Assembly (NCBI GenBank): GCA_002897895.1
Contig: BDSY01000041.1
Coordinates: 1 to 64,000 of the forward strand
Reading direction: 5' to 3'
Origin: a bacterium BMS3Abin06
GTDB lineage: Bacteria > Nitrospirota > Thermodesulfovibrionia > UBA6902
DNA length: 64,000 nucleotides
In this document: positions 38,156 through 48,265 of the stretch, one piece after another
Layout of the letters: each line of letters begins with the position of its first letter
How positions within the stretch are numbered: position 1 is the first letter of the stretch
Notes under the pieces: generated by a model
The model's database searches: none
Told to the model about the DNA's origin: nothing
Seen by the model: the letters and a program-made list of their open reading frames with translations, nothing else
Translations under genes and position numbers: made by a program

Positions 38156-41100
38156 TTAACTCAAAAGAAAATTGAAATCGGATTTGGAAATTGAGAGGTT
38201 TTTTTTGCTTCCTTTTGTATCGTCCATAACAGCTTTGTAAAGGGCGAGCTTCTTTTTCTTCAGCTTCATCATCTTCTCTTCTATTGTGTGATGTGTGAGT
38301 ATCCTCGTGACCGTTACCTTGTTTTTCTGGCCTATCCGGTGCGCCCTGTCGGATGCCTGGTTTTCTACTGCAGGGTTCCACCACGGGTCAAGGTGAAAGA
38401 CATAGGATGCCTTTGTGAGGTTCAGTCCCTGTCCGCCTGCCTTGAGGCTCAGGAGGAATACGGCAGGGCCTTTTTCAGACTGGAATTTTTCGATGAGCTT
38501 TTTTCTCTTGCCCACAGGTGTAGAGCCGTCTAACCTGATGAAATCCATCCTGTTTTTTCCAAGGTCTTTTTCGAGTATATCCAGAAATGATGTGAACTGT
38601 GAAAATACAAGTGAGCTGTGGTCTTCGTCCTGAAGTTCTTTAAGCTGGGCAATAAGGAAATCAATCTTGGGCGAGGCTTCTTTTATGTCTCCGGATATCA
38701 GGGCCGGGGAGACGCATAACTGCCTGAGTTTTAAAATCGCCGTAAGGGCAATAATCTTTGCCTGTGCCGCTGTCTTGCTTTTGTAAGCATCGTCGATTTT
38801 TGATTTGACCTGCTCCACGGTCTTTTTGTAAAGGGCCTTCTGCTTTTCAGTCAGTTCAAGGTAGATATCGTTCTCTATCTTCGGGGGCAGCTCTTTTAAT
38901 ATCTTCTCCTTGGTCCTTCGAAGGACAAACGGTCTTGTCCTGTTAATTATCATGTCCAGGGCAGGTGAGGCATCCTGTTTTATCAGGGGTTTGAATTTCT
39001 CGTATTCACCTAACAGTCCGGGAAGGACAAGGTCAATGATCGAGTAGTATTCCCCGACGTGGTTTTCAAGCGGCGTGCCTGTCACTGCCATATTGAAATT
39101 GGCGCTGAGCTGCCTCACGGCCCCTGTTGTATCAGCGTATATGTTTTTTATTGCCTGGGCCTCGTCAAATATGATTACATCAAAGCGGATATTTTTGAGC
39201 TTTTCAATGTCCCTGCGCACAAGGCCGTATGTTGTAAGCACGATATCATATCCTTCAAATGAGGTGTCCCGTTCTTTGCCTGTATAGAGATATATCTTCA
39301 GCCGCGGATAGAATCTGTTTATCTCGTTTTCCCAGTTAAAGAGGAGACTCGGCGGGACTACTATAAGGTGTGCAGATGATTTTTCTTTGACGGGAAATTT
39401 AACCAGACCTTCCTTTATCCCGCCGAGCAGGGTAATTGCCTGGATAGTTTTTCCTAATCCCATGTCATCAGCGAGGCATGAGCCGAACCTGTTCTCGTAG
39501 AGAAATGAAAGCCAGTAGTAGCCCTCTTTCTGATACGGCCTGAGCTTTGCTTTCAGTTTTGAGGGCAGGGGGCGTGCATTGATTTTTTCAAAGCGGCCCA
39601 GGCGTTCCATTATCTCTTCATCTTCGGGAGGGAGCTTGACCTTAACCCCGCTGCGCCTGAGCTCTACCCAGTCCAGAATCTGAAGCCTCGGGACCCGTAC
39701 TATCTCTTTTTCCCTTGCGCTGCTCTTTGACAGGTTTCCGTTTTGGTATATCGTTGAGATAATATTGAATATTCTCTGTGCATTGGTGTCCATTATCCGT
39801 ATGGCGCCGTCCCTGTCCGCTACTGTTTTTTTCCTGAGCATCTCCATCCATTCTGCTTCGTCAACGAGTTTGCCGTCGCACCTGATCTGGGGTTTGATCT
39901 CAAACCAGTCTATCCCTGTTCTCCTGTTTGCATCAAAGGCAAAGTCCCACTTTGATTCGAGCACTCGCCGGCTATTGAAGAATAACTCAATATTGTGCTC
40001 CCTGAATTTTTCATAAAGCAGCGGCAGTTTTTCATACAGGACTTGAGACGGTACCTGCATTTCATCGTGTTCGGAAATGCCTTTAAATATCTGCCAGCCG
40101 AAAATCTCATAGGGGATTTTGTAAAGCATGGCCTCTTTTTCTTTATCAACAGGAGATACAATCCAGTTTCCGTCATGTAACTGCAATTGTTTTTCATTAG
40201 CCAGAAAGACCCCGAGGTAATCATTGAGGAATCTGCGGGCCTCACGTTTTATCGGGGCGCGTTTAAAGTCTCCTTGCGACAGAACATCCTTAATTGTCCT
40301 GATCGCGCCTGTTTTTGTATTGGCTGAGATCATCTCAAAGAATGCCCTGTACAGGAATGCCCTCCGTTTATTAGCCCTTAAGAAGCTGCTGAGTCTGTAA
40401 TCTATTGACCTGAAGAAATCGAAGAGATTAAATGAAGGGGACTGTATTAAACCGTTGAGGCTGCATTCGGCCTTTATTATAAAAAAATCACCTTTTTGTT
40501 TTGCCGGAGTGACGGTTGCCCGGTACGTATGTGTGGCTTCCGTTATTTTGCATTCACTGCCCTGCGTTCTCATGATCAGGTCATCAGGTATCACTTTATC
40601 CGCAGGCGGTGAAGGAAAGATGATCTGGATTTTTTTAAACCTCCGTGCCGCTATCCTGAATGATTCCTTTGGCGCTTTCATAGTGAAATCATCGTCATAA
40701 CCGGTGAAGTCCAGTAAGTTATTCCAAAGCCTCCAGCCAATGGTGTTTTTTAAATATCCTGTCTTTCCCGCGTCAAGAGCAATAATAAAATCATTTTCAA
40801 TAAAAAAATTGCCGATCTCCCTGCCTTTGTCAATGCAGAGTTTTTGCACTATTACATGATTTTTCTTTGTATCTATTTCTGTTTTGCATGAGTAAGACAG
40901 AGATTCATCAAATTCAAGTGCTTTCTCCCTGCCGCCGGTTTTAAGGATAACCGGATGTTTATTGCCGTATTCGCGGAGGTATCTTTTAAAGTAGTAAAGT
41001 GAATAAGAGGGCGCTGATACTAATGATTCAAGCTCCATGGGGGTGCCTTTTGCATAAGGACGTACTCTCCTGTTATGGTTCATAACATATACTTCGGGAC

Positions 41101-41578
41101 CTGAAGAATTCAGTTCGAGAGTGATGGAATATCCGGCGGACTCGGCTGATTTATCCGGTATCGGTGCTGCGGCAACCGTGTTGAAGAAACGCGCGGATAT
41201 GGAATTTCTGTACTCAAGATCCTGTGACGGATATCTGAAAGAGGCAGGCTGCAAGATGTTTTTTATCGTGATGAGCGTGCAGATAACATGCCTGCATTGA
41301 GTGTACGGCGTCCATGCAGGGCAGTTGCAGAATAGCGAAAGATAATTGCCGGTCTGAGAAATATCAACCGTATAATGCCTGCCACCGCGTACTATGGCAG
41401 TGAGCGTAGAGAGATCATCATTCCATTTGAAGTCCAGCAGGCTCTTGGTTTTATAATAATCAAACCCTCGAAGCACATACTCCTTTGGGGCCATGGAATA
41501 AATTGAATTGGCCTGAAAAGATTCAAGGGCATTAAACAGGTTTTTTTGATTAACGTCGATTATATTATCATTTAACAT
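38156..41578 (-). CDS. SNF2-family helicase with N-terminal SWIM zinc finger
   Basis: CNCPAWTPYTQCRH SWIM; DDMGLGKTIQAITLL, DEAQ, DRAHRIGQ. Confidence 0.95.
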   Translation of the reverse strand: MLNDNIIDVNQKNLFNALESFQANSIYSMAPKEYVLRGFDYYKTKSLLDFKWNDDLSTLTAIVRGGRHYTVDISQTGNYLSLFCNCPAWTPYTQCRHVICTLITIKNILQPASFRYPSQDLEYRNSISARFFNTVAAAPIPDKSAESAGYSITLELNSSGPEVYVMNHNRRVRPYAKGTPMELESLVSAPSYSLYYFKRYLREYGNKHPVILKTGGREKALEFDESLSYSCKTEIDTKKNHVIVQKLCIDKGREIGNFFIENDFIIALDAGKTGYLKNTIGWRLWNNLLDFTGYDDDFTMKAPKESFRIAARRFKKIQIIFPSPPADKVIPDDLIMRTQGSECKITEATHTYRATVTPAKQKGDFFIIKAECSLNGLIQSPSFNLFDFFRSIDYRLSSFLRANKRRAFLYRAFFEMISANTKTGAIRTIKDVLSQGDFKRAPIKREARRFLNDYLGVFLANEKQLQLHDGNWIVSPVDKEKEAMLYKIPYEIFGWQIFKGISEHDEMQVPSQVLYEKLPLLYEKFREHNIELFFNSRRVLESKWDFAFDANRRTGIDWFEIKPQIRCDGKLVDEAEWMEMLRKKTVADRDGAIRIMDTNAQRIFNIISTIYQNGNLSKSSAREKEIVRVPRLQILDWVELRRSGVKVKLPPEDEEIMERLGRFEKINARPLPSKLKAKLRPYQKEGYYWLSFLYENRFGSCLADDMGLGKTIQAITLLGGIKEGLVKFPVKEKSSAHLIVVPPSLLFNWENEINRFYPRLKIYLYTGKERDTSFEGYDIVLTTYGLVRRDIEKLKNIRFDVIIFDEAQAIKNIYADTTGAVRQLSANFNMAVTGTPLENHVGEYYSIIDLVLPGLLGEYEKFKPLIKQDASPALDMIINRTRPFVLRRTKEKILKELPPKIENDIYLELTEKQKALYKKTVEQVKSKIDDAYKSKTAAQAKIIALTAILKLRQLCVSPALISGDIKEASPKIDFLIAQLKELQDEDHSSLVFSQFTSFLDILEKDLGKNRMDFIRLDGSTPVGKRKKLIEKFQSEKGPAVFLLSLKAGGQGLNLTKASYVFHLDPWWNPAVENQASDRAHRIGQKNKVTVTRILTHHTIEEKMMKLKKKKLALYKAVMDDTKGSKKNLSISKSDFNFLLS

Positions 41579-41685
41579 AACTGATTCCTGTTGAGGAAAT
41601 TCCAGGTTGTTACACTGGTACTAAATTACACCAGATACCCCCCGGAGTTCAAGTGCGTGGTCAACCGGACGGGCAGGGGCAATTC

Positions 41686-41707
41686 ATAAATTGCCCCTGA
41701 ATCTTGC
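41686..41707. terminator. Hairpin between divergent units (GGGGCAATTCATAAATTGCCCC)
   Basis: Perfect inverted repeat GGGGCAATT/AATTGCCCC. Confidence 0.5.
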
Positions 41708-41782
41708 CGCAACATCGTTTTTCAGTGCGCACTTGCGTACATGCATATTCTATGGTATTAAGTAATTAAAAGGAGGCGGCTC

Positions 41783-42019
41783 ATGAGTGATAAAAACATA
41801 GTTGTCTACAGCCAGCCGGGCTGAATTTTCTGCGAAAAAGTGAAAGAGTATCTTTCACAAAAAAAGGTTGAATTCACTGAACGTGATGTCTCAAAAGATG
41901 CGGAAGCCGTAATTGACTTAAAGAATATGGGAGTTATGACTACACCGGTTACCGTAATTGAGGACCAGGTAGTGGTCGGCTTTGACCGGCAGAAAATTGA
42001 ACAACTGCTGGGTATCTGA
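41783..42019 (+). CDS. Selenocysteine-containing glutaredoxin-like protein (UxxC; Uxx-star type)
   Basis: RBS aggagg; MSDKNIVVYSQPG-U-IFCEKVKEYLSQKKVEFTERDVSKDAEAVIDLKNMGVMTTPVTVIEDQVVVGFDRQKIEQLLGI* with TGA at 41822-41824; conserved TTPV cis-Pro; hairpin after TGA. Confidence 0.88.
41840..41858 (+). promoter_or_regulatory. Putative bSECIS hairpin
   Basis: GTGAAAGA-GTA-TCTTTCAC perfect 8-bp stem, G first in loop, loop about 24 nt after TGA. Confidence 0.7.
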
Positions 42020-42047
42020 ATATTTGCTATTGAAGCAGGTTCAGAGG

Positions 42048-42275
42048 TTATCCGGCTATCCTGTAACCGGCGTTCCTGACGGCATCTGTAATTGTATCCG
42101 TATCTGTCTTTGACTCGTCATAAACAACCTTTGCAGTACCTACCGCAACTTCCGAGGCGCTTACTCCTTCAACGCCCTCAATGGCCTTTTTGACACTCAT
42201 TACACAATGCCCGCAGCTCATGCCGTCTATTTTCAATGTGATTTCAGACATTTCATCCCTCCATGATTGATTCAA
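42048..42275 (-). CDS. CopZ-like heavy-metal-associated domain protein
   Basis: LKIDGMSCGHCVMSVKKAIEGVEGV. Confidence 0.93.
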   Translation of the reverse strand: MNQSWRDEMSEITLKIDGMSCGHCVMSVKKAIEGVEGVSASEVAVGTAKVVYDESKTDTDTITDAVRNAGYRIAG

Positions 42276-42452
42276 TAACCGATTGTTTTCTTAATCCAAA
42301 ATTTACAACTAAATTGTGAAGAAAATATGAAAGAAAAATTTGTAATACCTATTTTTAACGGGTTTGATGATATAATTTTTATGGAGAGAACAAATCATCT
42401 TTTCCCCCGGACGAATACAGAGGGATAGAAAGGCTTTAAAGGAAGGAGCATC

Positions 42453-45125
42453 ATGGTTAAAGATCCGGTTTGCGGTATGGAGATTGAAGAGAAAAGCGCC
42501 GCAGGGATGTCTGAATATAAAGGCAGGATTTATTATTTTTGCGCAAAACCCTGCAAGGAAGATTTCGATAAAGACCCTGATAGATTTGTAAAAGACGGGG
42601 CAGGAGAAGCATGTCCCCTGCCGGAACTGTCAAAAGAAGAGGTTATACAGCCGGATGAAAGATCAACCGGGTCCAAAAGGATAGACATCCCCATAACCGG
42701 CATGACCTGTGCGTCGTGCGCATCCAGAATTCAGAATGTGCTTTCAAGACTTAATGGAGTAGAAAGCGCTGCGGTAAATTTTGCTGCTGAAAGGGCAACA
42801 GTGTTTTACAATCCATCGCAAGCTTCGGTTGATGATTTTATAAGCACGATCAAGGACCAGGGATATGGAGTTTCAGCCTCAAGGGTTACCATTCCGATAA
42901 AAGGTATGTCTTGCGCTTCATGTGTAAAAAAAGTACAGGATTCTCTCCTCTCATTAAACGGCGTTTTTTCAGCCAGAGTAAATCCGGCAACGGAAAAAGC
43001 AACTGTTGAATACTCAACTGCACAGGTTGGGATGAGGGATTTTAAAAAGGCCATCAGGGATACAGGTTATGACATCGTGGAGATTGAAGAGGGGGAGGAC
43101 ATAGTTGAGAAAGAAAAAAGAGAGAGGGAGAAGGAGTATAAGAAACTAAAAACCAGGGTCATCGCCGGAGCCGCACTTACTCTCCCGATATTCCTTCTTG
43201 TATTCTGGGAAAGAGCAGGGCTGTCCGCAATTGTAGACATACCTCAACAAACAGGCTTTCTGCTTCAATTTATAATCCAGACGCCTGTCCAGTTCTGGGT
43301 GGGCCGGCAGTTCTATACAGGCGCTATAGCCGCTGCACGCCACAGAACTACAAATATGAATACCCTGATAGCCGTGGGAACATCGGCTGCGTATGTTTAC
43401 AGCGTGACAGCGACTTTTTTCCCCTCTGTGTTTGAGATAGAGGGTTATGCAGCTCACGTGTATTTTGATACGGCTGCAACGATTATTGTGCTTATCCTGC
43501 TCGGAAGGCTGTTTGAGGCGCGGGCAAAAGGCAAGACTTCCGAGGCAATAAAAAAACTTATGGGCCTTCAGCCCAGAACAGCGAGAGTTGTCAGAGACGG
43601 CCGGGAACAGGATATACCGATAGAAGAAGTAGAAACAGGGGATATTATTATTGTCAGGCCGGGTGAGAAGATTCCGGTAGACGGAATCATAAGAGAGGGA
43701 TATTCATCAGTTGATGAGTCCATGATTTCAGGTGAATCCATACCTGTTGAAAAAAAAGCCGGTGATGAGGTAATCGGGGCTACTATAAATAAAACAGGCT
43801 CATTTAAATTTGAGGCAACCAAGGTCGGCAGGGACACCATGCTGTCTCAAATTATCAGCATGGTTCAGGAGGCGCAGGGTTCCAGGCCGCCGATAGCCAG
43901 GCTTGCGGATAAAATAGCGTCGATTTTTGTTCCGGCAGTAATCGGCATTGCTTCAATAACTTTTATAATATGGTTTTTCTTTGGGCCTGAGCCGGCATTA
44001 ACCTATGCGCTATTAAATTTTATAGCTGTTATGATCATAGCCTGTCCGTGCGCACTTGGCCTTGCTACACCAACATCGATAATGGTAGGAACGGGTAAAG
44101 GCGCTGAAAACGGCATATTGATACGTGGCGCAGAGGCGCTTGAAACAGCGCATAAAATAAATACTATTGTCTTTGATAAGACCGGCACATTGACAAAGGG
44201 GGAGCCGGTGGTTACGGACGTAATTGTGAGTCAAAAGTCAGGAGTCAGGAGTCGGGAAATATTATTTTACGCGGCCTCTGCTGAAAAGGGTTCCGAGCAT
44301 CCTCTTGGAGAGGCTATAGTAAATAAAGCAAAAGAAAAAAATATCGATCTGAAAGACCCGTCTGTTTTCCAGGCTGTTCCAGGTCACGGGATTAAAGCAA
44401 AAGTTGATAGTAAAAATGTACTTCTCGGGAATGCGGATTTTATTGAAGATGAAAAAATAAATATTGATGATCTCAAAAGTAAGTCTGAAGAACTTTCCGG
44501 TGAAGGGAAAACACCTGTGTATATTGCAGTGGACGGAATTGCGATCGGGATAGTAGCTGTTGCCGATACATTAAAAGATAATTCTGTTGCAGCGATAAAG
44601 GCGCTTCGTAAACTCGGCGTTGAAACTGTAATGATCACGGGTGACAACAAAAGGACTGCTATGGCTATTGCAAAGCAGGTCGGGATAGACAGGGTTTTGG
44701 CAGGGGTATTGCCCCCGGACAAGGCAAAAGAAGTTAAGAAGCTCCAATCGGAAAACAAGGTTGTCGGCATGGTTGGCGACGGCATCAATGACGCGCCCGC
44801 GCTTGCGCAGGCGGATGTGGGCATAGCAATTGGAACAGGCGCCGACGTTGCAATGGAGGCATCCGATATTACTTTAATAGGCGGTGACCTGAAGGGGGTT
44901 GTTGCATCAATAGCCCTTTCAAAGGCAACGATCAGAAACATCAAGCAAAATCTTTTCTGGGCCTTTGCTTACAATACAGTATTAATTCCTGTTGCAGCAG
45001 GTATTCTCTTCCCCTTCTTCGGAATACTCCTGAATCCGATGTTTGCAGCGGCGGCAATGGGGATGTCTTCGGTTACAGTGGTGACAAATGCGTTGAGATT
45101 GAGGAAGTTTAAATTCAGTATTTGA
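42453..45125 (+). CDS. Heavy-metal (copper-type) P-type ATPase with YHS domain and two HMA domains
   Basis: [17 protein letters not shown]; two [42 protein letters not shown]. Confidence 0.95.
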   Translation: MVKDPVCGMEIEEKSAAGMSEYKGRIYYFCAKPCKEDFDKDPDRFVKDGAGEACPLPELSKEEVIQPDERSTGSKRIDIPITGMTCASCASRIQNVLSRLNGVESAAVNFAAERATVFYNPSQASVDDFISTIKDQGYGVSASRVTIPIKGMSCASCVKKVQDSLLSLNGVFSARVNPATEKATVEYSTAQVGMRDFKKAIRDTGYDIVEIEEGEDIVEKEKREREKEYKKLKTRVIAGAALTLPIFLLVFWERAGLSAIVDIPQQTGFLLQFIIQTPVQFWVGRQFYTGAIAAARHRTTNMNTLIAVGTSAAYVYSVTATFFPSVFEIEGYAAHVYFDTAATIIVLILLGRLFEARAKGKTSEAIKKLMGLQPRTARVVRDGREQDIPIEEVETGDIIIVRPGEKIPVDGIIREGYSSVDESMISGESIPVEKKAGDEVIGATINKTGSFKFEATKVGRDTMLSQIISMVQEAQGSRPPIARLADKIASIFVPAVIGIASITFIIWFFFGPEPALTYALLNFIAVMIIACPCALGLATPTSIMVGTGKGAENGILIRGAEALETAHKINTIVFDKTGTLTKGEPVVTDVIVSQKSGVRSREILFYAASAEKGSEHPLGEAIVNKAKEKNIDLKDPSVFQAVPGHGIKAKVDSKNVLLGNADFIEDEKINIDDLKSKSEELSGEGKTPVYIAVDGIAIGIVAVADTLKDNSVAAIKALRKLGVETVMITGDNKRTAMAIAKQVGIDRVLAGVLPPDKAKEVKKLQSENKVVGMVGDGINDAPALAQADVGIAIGTGADVAMEASDITLIGGDLKGVVASIALSKATIRNIKQNLFWAFAYNTVLIPVAAGILFPFFGILLNPMFAAAAMGMSSVTVVTNALRLRKFKFSI

Positions 45126-45138
45126 AGAATGTTTTAAA

Positions 45139-45285
45139 TAGAGTCTGTGTATAAACTGCTGTTTTTTATTTTCGTCATGCCCGAAGTCTGTAATCGGGCA
45201 TCCAGAACTCACTGAAAAGACTGGATTCCCGCTCAACAGAATGCGGGAATGACGGCTCAATTGTTATGTTTATACACAGGCTTTA
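45139..45285. mobile_element. MITE family A, copy 2 (147 bp)
   Basis: Reverse complement of 13784-13930 with few differences; TAGAGTCTGTGTATAAA / TTTATACACAGGCTTTA termini. Confidence 0.88.
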
Positions 45286-46653
45286 TTTAAGACTCAATAT
45301 TTTCCGGGTAGAAGCGATCTCACTGACCTTTGCTTCCGGTAGACCCAACTGCTTTGCAAATGAGCCCGGATAACGAAGATAATACAAGCCGGCGGTTAAC
45401 TCCAGGCTGCCTTTTGCATTTTCCGGGACTTTAAAGCGATAAGTTTCTTTTCTAATTTCCGAGGCATTCAGCCGGTTATCAAATATGATTTTAAACGCAT
45501 CGTAGGAGAAAAGAGTCTGCTCCCCGTTTTTGTCCAGACAAACAGCCCGATATATACGGCTACCTTTCAGGATGCCCTTTGCTAAAATTTGATCATCAAA
45601 TTTTCCTTTGCCGCTTACATCATACATATCTGTTTTCATATCGGAGCCGGCTGGAATAGAGATAACATTATCTCCAACAGAGGCATTGAGATCAAGAAAC
45701 AATAGCCTGAGTTCTGCGCTGCCTGAGGGCATTTTATGCCCTGTCCTTGAGTTATCAACAAAGACATCTATCATTATCTCATCACCGGGCGATGCAGTAG
45801 TCTTATCGATTTCCATGGTCAATGTTAATGCCCCGGTAACCTCTGATTCAGAGTGTGCCCCAGGAAACCTGTGAGTGTAAAGTTTTGCCCTGTATGGTGC
45901 ATAGCCCGGCCTCATCTGTGCTGCTTTGCCTGATTCATATATAGGCAGTCCTCCAGCCAGAAATCCCAGAATGTTCATATGGCAGTCCTGGCACTGAATA
46001 CCCTCTTTAGCGTAGCTACTGTTTCTCCATTCTGTAAATGTTGAAATTATTTCAAGACCGTGATGGTTGGTGCGGTTGTGGCATATAGCACAAAATTCAC
46101 TTTTTGTTTGAAGTTCGGAGTATACATGGTGCCAATTTGTCTCATGTTTGAAAGGCCCTAATTTCCGGTAGCCCGGCGTCGAGATGTAATTTGCGTTTCC
46201 CGGACTTTTTCCTTTATATCCGCTGATAGTGTGGCAAAAATCGCAGATAACTCCGGACATGTCCGGATCAACCTCTTCTTTTGAGACTATGTATCTCTGT
46301 TTTTTTGCGTAAGTAACAGGGGCATGGCAGGCTATACAGGCCTTTGCCTCTTCAGCAAGGCCGTCTTTGGCAAGATCGGGCAGTAGTTTTTTGAAGTACG
46401 CAGCCTGGAAAACAGGATTCTCAAAGGAGTTTGCATGCATGGACTCCAAGTGTTGATAAAAGATTTTATCATGGCAGCCCTGGCATAAAGATGACGGCCA
46501 ATATTCACCGGGCCCGGGCATGCCGGATTTCGGAGGCATGGCCTGGGGAGCTTTTGCAGATTGCGCAGAGACAAAGGCTGAAATAACAGATAGAAACATG
46601 GTCACTGTAATTGCCGTCAAAGCGTATTTTATGTTTGATTTGTAATTCATCAT
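45283..46653 (-). CDS. Multihaem c-type cytochrome (five CxxCH)
   Basis: LCQGCH, CIACH, CDFCH, CAICH, CQDCH plus signal peptide; start chosen near MMNYKSN because the ORF start at 46680 lies in a MITE. Confidence 0.85.
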   Translation of the reverse strand: MMNYKSNIKYALTAITVTMFLSVISAFVSAQSAKAPQAMPPKSGMPGPGEYWPSSLCQGCHDKIFYQHLESMHANSFENPVFQAAYFKKLLPDLAKDGLAEEAKACIACHAPVTYAKKQRYIVSKEEVDPDMSGVICDFCHTISGYKGKSPGNANYISTPGYRKLGPFKHETNWHHVYSELQTKSEFCAICHNRTNHHGLEIISTFTEWRNSSYAKEGIQCQDCHMNILGFLAGGLPIYESGKAAQMRPGYAPYRAKLYTHRFPGAHSESEVTGALTLTMEIDKTTASPGDEIMIDVFVDNSRTGHKMPSGSAELRLLFLDLNASVGDNVISIPAGSDMKTDMYDVSGKGKFDDQILAKGILKGSRIYRAVCLDKNGEQTLFSYDAFKIIFDNRLNASEIRKETYRFKVPENAKGSLELTAGLYYLRYPGSFAKQLGLPEAKVSEIASTRKILSLK

Positions 46654-46667
46654 AAATTCTAATATAT

Positions 46668-46810
46668 GAGGCTCTTGCAAAAGTCTTGTTTTGTCATTCC
46701 CGAGGTAGTAATCGGGAATCCGGTTTATTTAAAAAACAAAGACTTCTGGATACCCGTTTTCACGGGTATGACGGCACAAGTTATTTTGCAGGGACTTTTG
46801 CAAGAGCCCC
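46668..46810. mobile_element. MITE family C, copy 1 (143 bp)
   Basis: GAGGCTCTTGCAAAAGTC ... GACTTTTGCAAGAGCCCC; inverted copy at 52261-52403. Confidence 0.9.
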
Positions 46811-46980
46811 ATAAATATTATATAACACTTTTAAGGCCTCCGTAGTCTTTGAAAAAGTTCCGAATTGATTTGATGTTGGGTGCATCGGGAAAAAACTAAT
46901 TTACAATCCCCATAGAAAGAGTTATATTATCACATTCAAGCACAGCGGTTTCGTTCAATCTGTGAAGAAAGGACATATCA

Positions 46981-47238
46981 GTGTCAACAATTAATGAACA
47001 TAGATTGTTTGAAGTGCTCGCAAAAGATGTAAATCTTAGATTTATAGAACCGCATATATATTCAATTTTCCACAATGGTGAAAACCCGAACTTCTTTGAT
47101 AAGATGGCTCGTTTCTACGACATAGTGATATGCAACCCATTATACAACCGTCTCATGTGGGGATATTCAGTGAAAAACTATACCACATTGGTTCAAGACG
47201 CCCTCACAACAAAGCAGTGCTGTGACGAACCAGACTGA
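46981..47238 (+). pseudogene. Truncated methyltransferase (N-terminal fragment)
   Basis: FFDKMARFYDIVICNPLYNRLMWGYSVKNYTTLVQDAL then stop before any SAM motif. Confidence 0.6.
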
Positions 47239-47250
47239 CCTTTTCAGGGA

Positions 47251-48054
47251 GTGTCTTTATCAGGCATGGAGGGAAGCATGACTGGTATTAAAATCCAAAA
47301 ACAAAAGTTTCTTAACCAGGTTATAAAAATGAAAAGCACAAAAAAAGATACAAAAGAATGGTTTAAAGAGTGGGCGAATGAATACGATGATACTCTCGGC
47401 AAAATTAAAAGGCATCATCATTTACTCAACCTTGTTGTTAAATTATCTAATGTTAAAAAAAATCAAAAGGTGCTTGATGTCGGCTGTGGCACAGGTCTTT
47501 TGTCTTTGAAATTTCTTGAAAAAGCGGACTGTTTCATTACGGGGATAGACAGTTCATTGGAAATGCTTTCATTATTCATTGAAAAAATAAACAAGCTTTC
47601 TCTTTCTGACAGGATTGTTTATAAACTTGAAGACGCAGGGTCCCTTAATTTCAAAAAAAATTCATTTGATATAGTTGCTTCGACAGTAACATTGCATCAT
47701 CTAAAGAATAAATATTCCACAATAAAAAAGATTCATAATATTTTAAAACCTGGAGGAAGGTTTGTTTTAGGTGACATTGATATGGATACTACCGGCAGGA
47801 TAACAGATCCAAAACGGTTATTGAGAATGCTTGAATGGTTAAAAGAAGAGTTTGCCCTTGCTTTAAATGAAGGTGGAGTAGAAGCATTCAGCCGGATGTA
47901 TGATAATGGGAAAAAGCATATTTTAAATGATGGTGAATATTGTATCGGTTTTAAACAGTGGAAAGAATTATGCAAAAGAACTGAATTCAGAAAGGTCACA
48001 GTTAAATCTTTACCTGACTTTAAATGGTTTAAAGTGCTGGTTGCCATTAAATAA
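47251..48054 (+). CDS. Class I SAM methyltransferase
   Basis: QKVLDVGCGTGLLSLKFLEKADCFITGIDSS. Confidence 0.88.
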   Translation: MSLSGMEGSMTGIKIQKQKFLNQVIKMKSTKKDTKEWFKEWANEYDDTLGKIKRHHHLLNLVVKLSNVKKNQKVLDVGCGTGLLSLKFLEKADCFITGIDSSLEMLSLFIEKINKLSLSDRIVYKLEDAGSLNFKKNSFDIVASTVTLHHLKNKYSTIKKIHNILKPGGRFVLGDIDMDTTGRITDPKRLLRMLEWLKEEFALALNEGGVEAFSRMYDNGKKHILNDGEYCIGFKQWKELCKRTEFRKVTVKSLPDFKWFKVLVAIK

Positions 48055-48265
48055 AAAAACTTTATGATTTCGGCTTGTCCGAACACTCCGGGCATGGCAG
48101 CAAAAAGACATTGTGCCTGATCCACTGAAAAGATTTCTTCCTGAGTTCAGCAAAGATTTCATCCGGCGAGGTTTCTTTTGACAAATCCCTGGAAATGATA
48201 TATATCGCATATTTTTTTAGAATCTTTTTTAAACCTTTTTCTTTTTTTTGTGTCTAAATAAGTAA

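Noticed and set aside
41783-42019. Glutaredoxin gene interpreted as a nonsense pseudogene
   Set aside because: The single TGA falls exactly at the redox Cys position, the rest of the frame is clean, a bSECIS-like hairpin follows, and a second Sec-type gene (fdhA) exists in the window.
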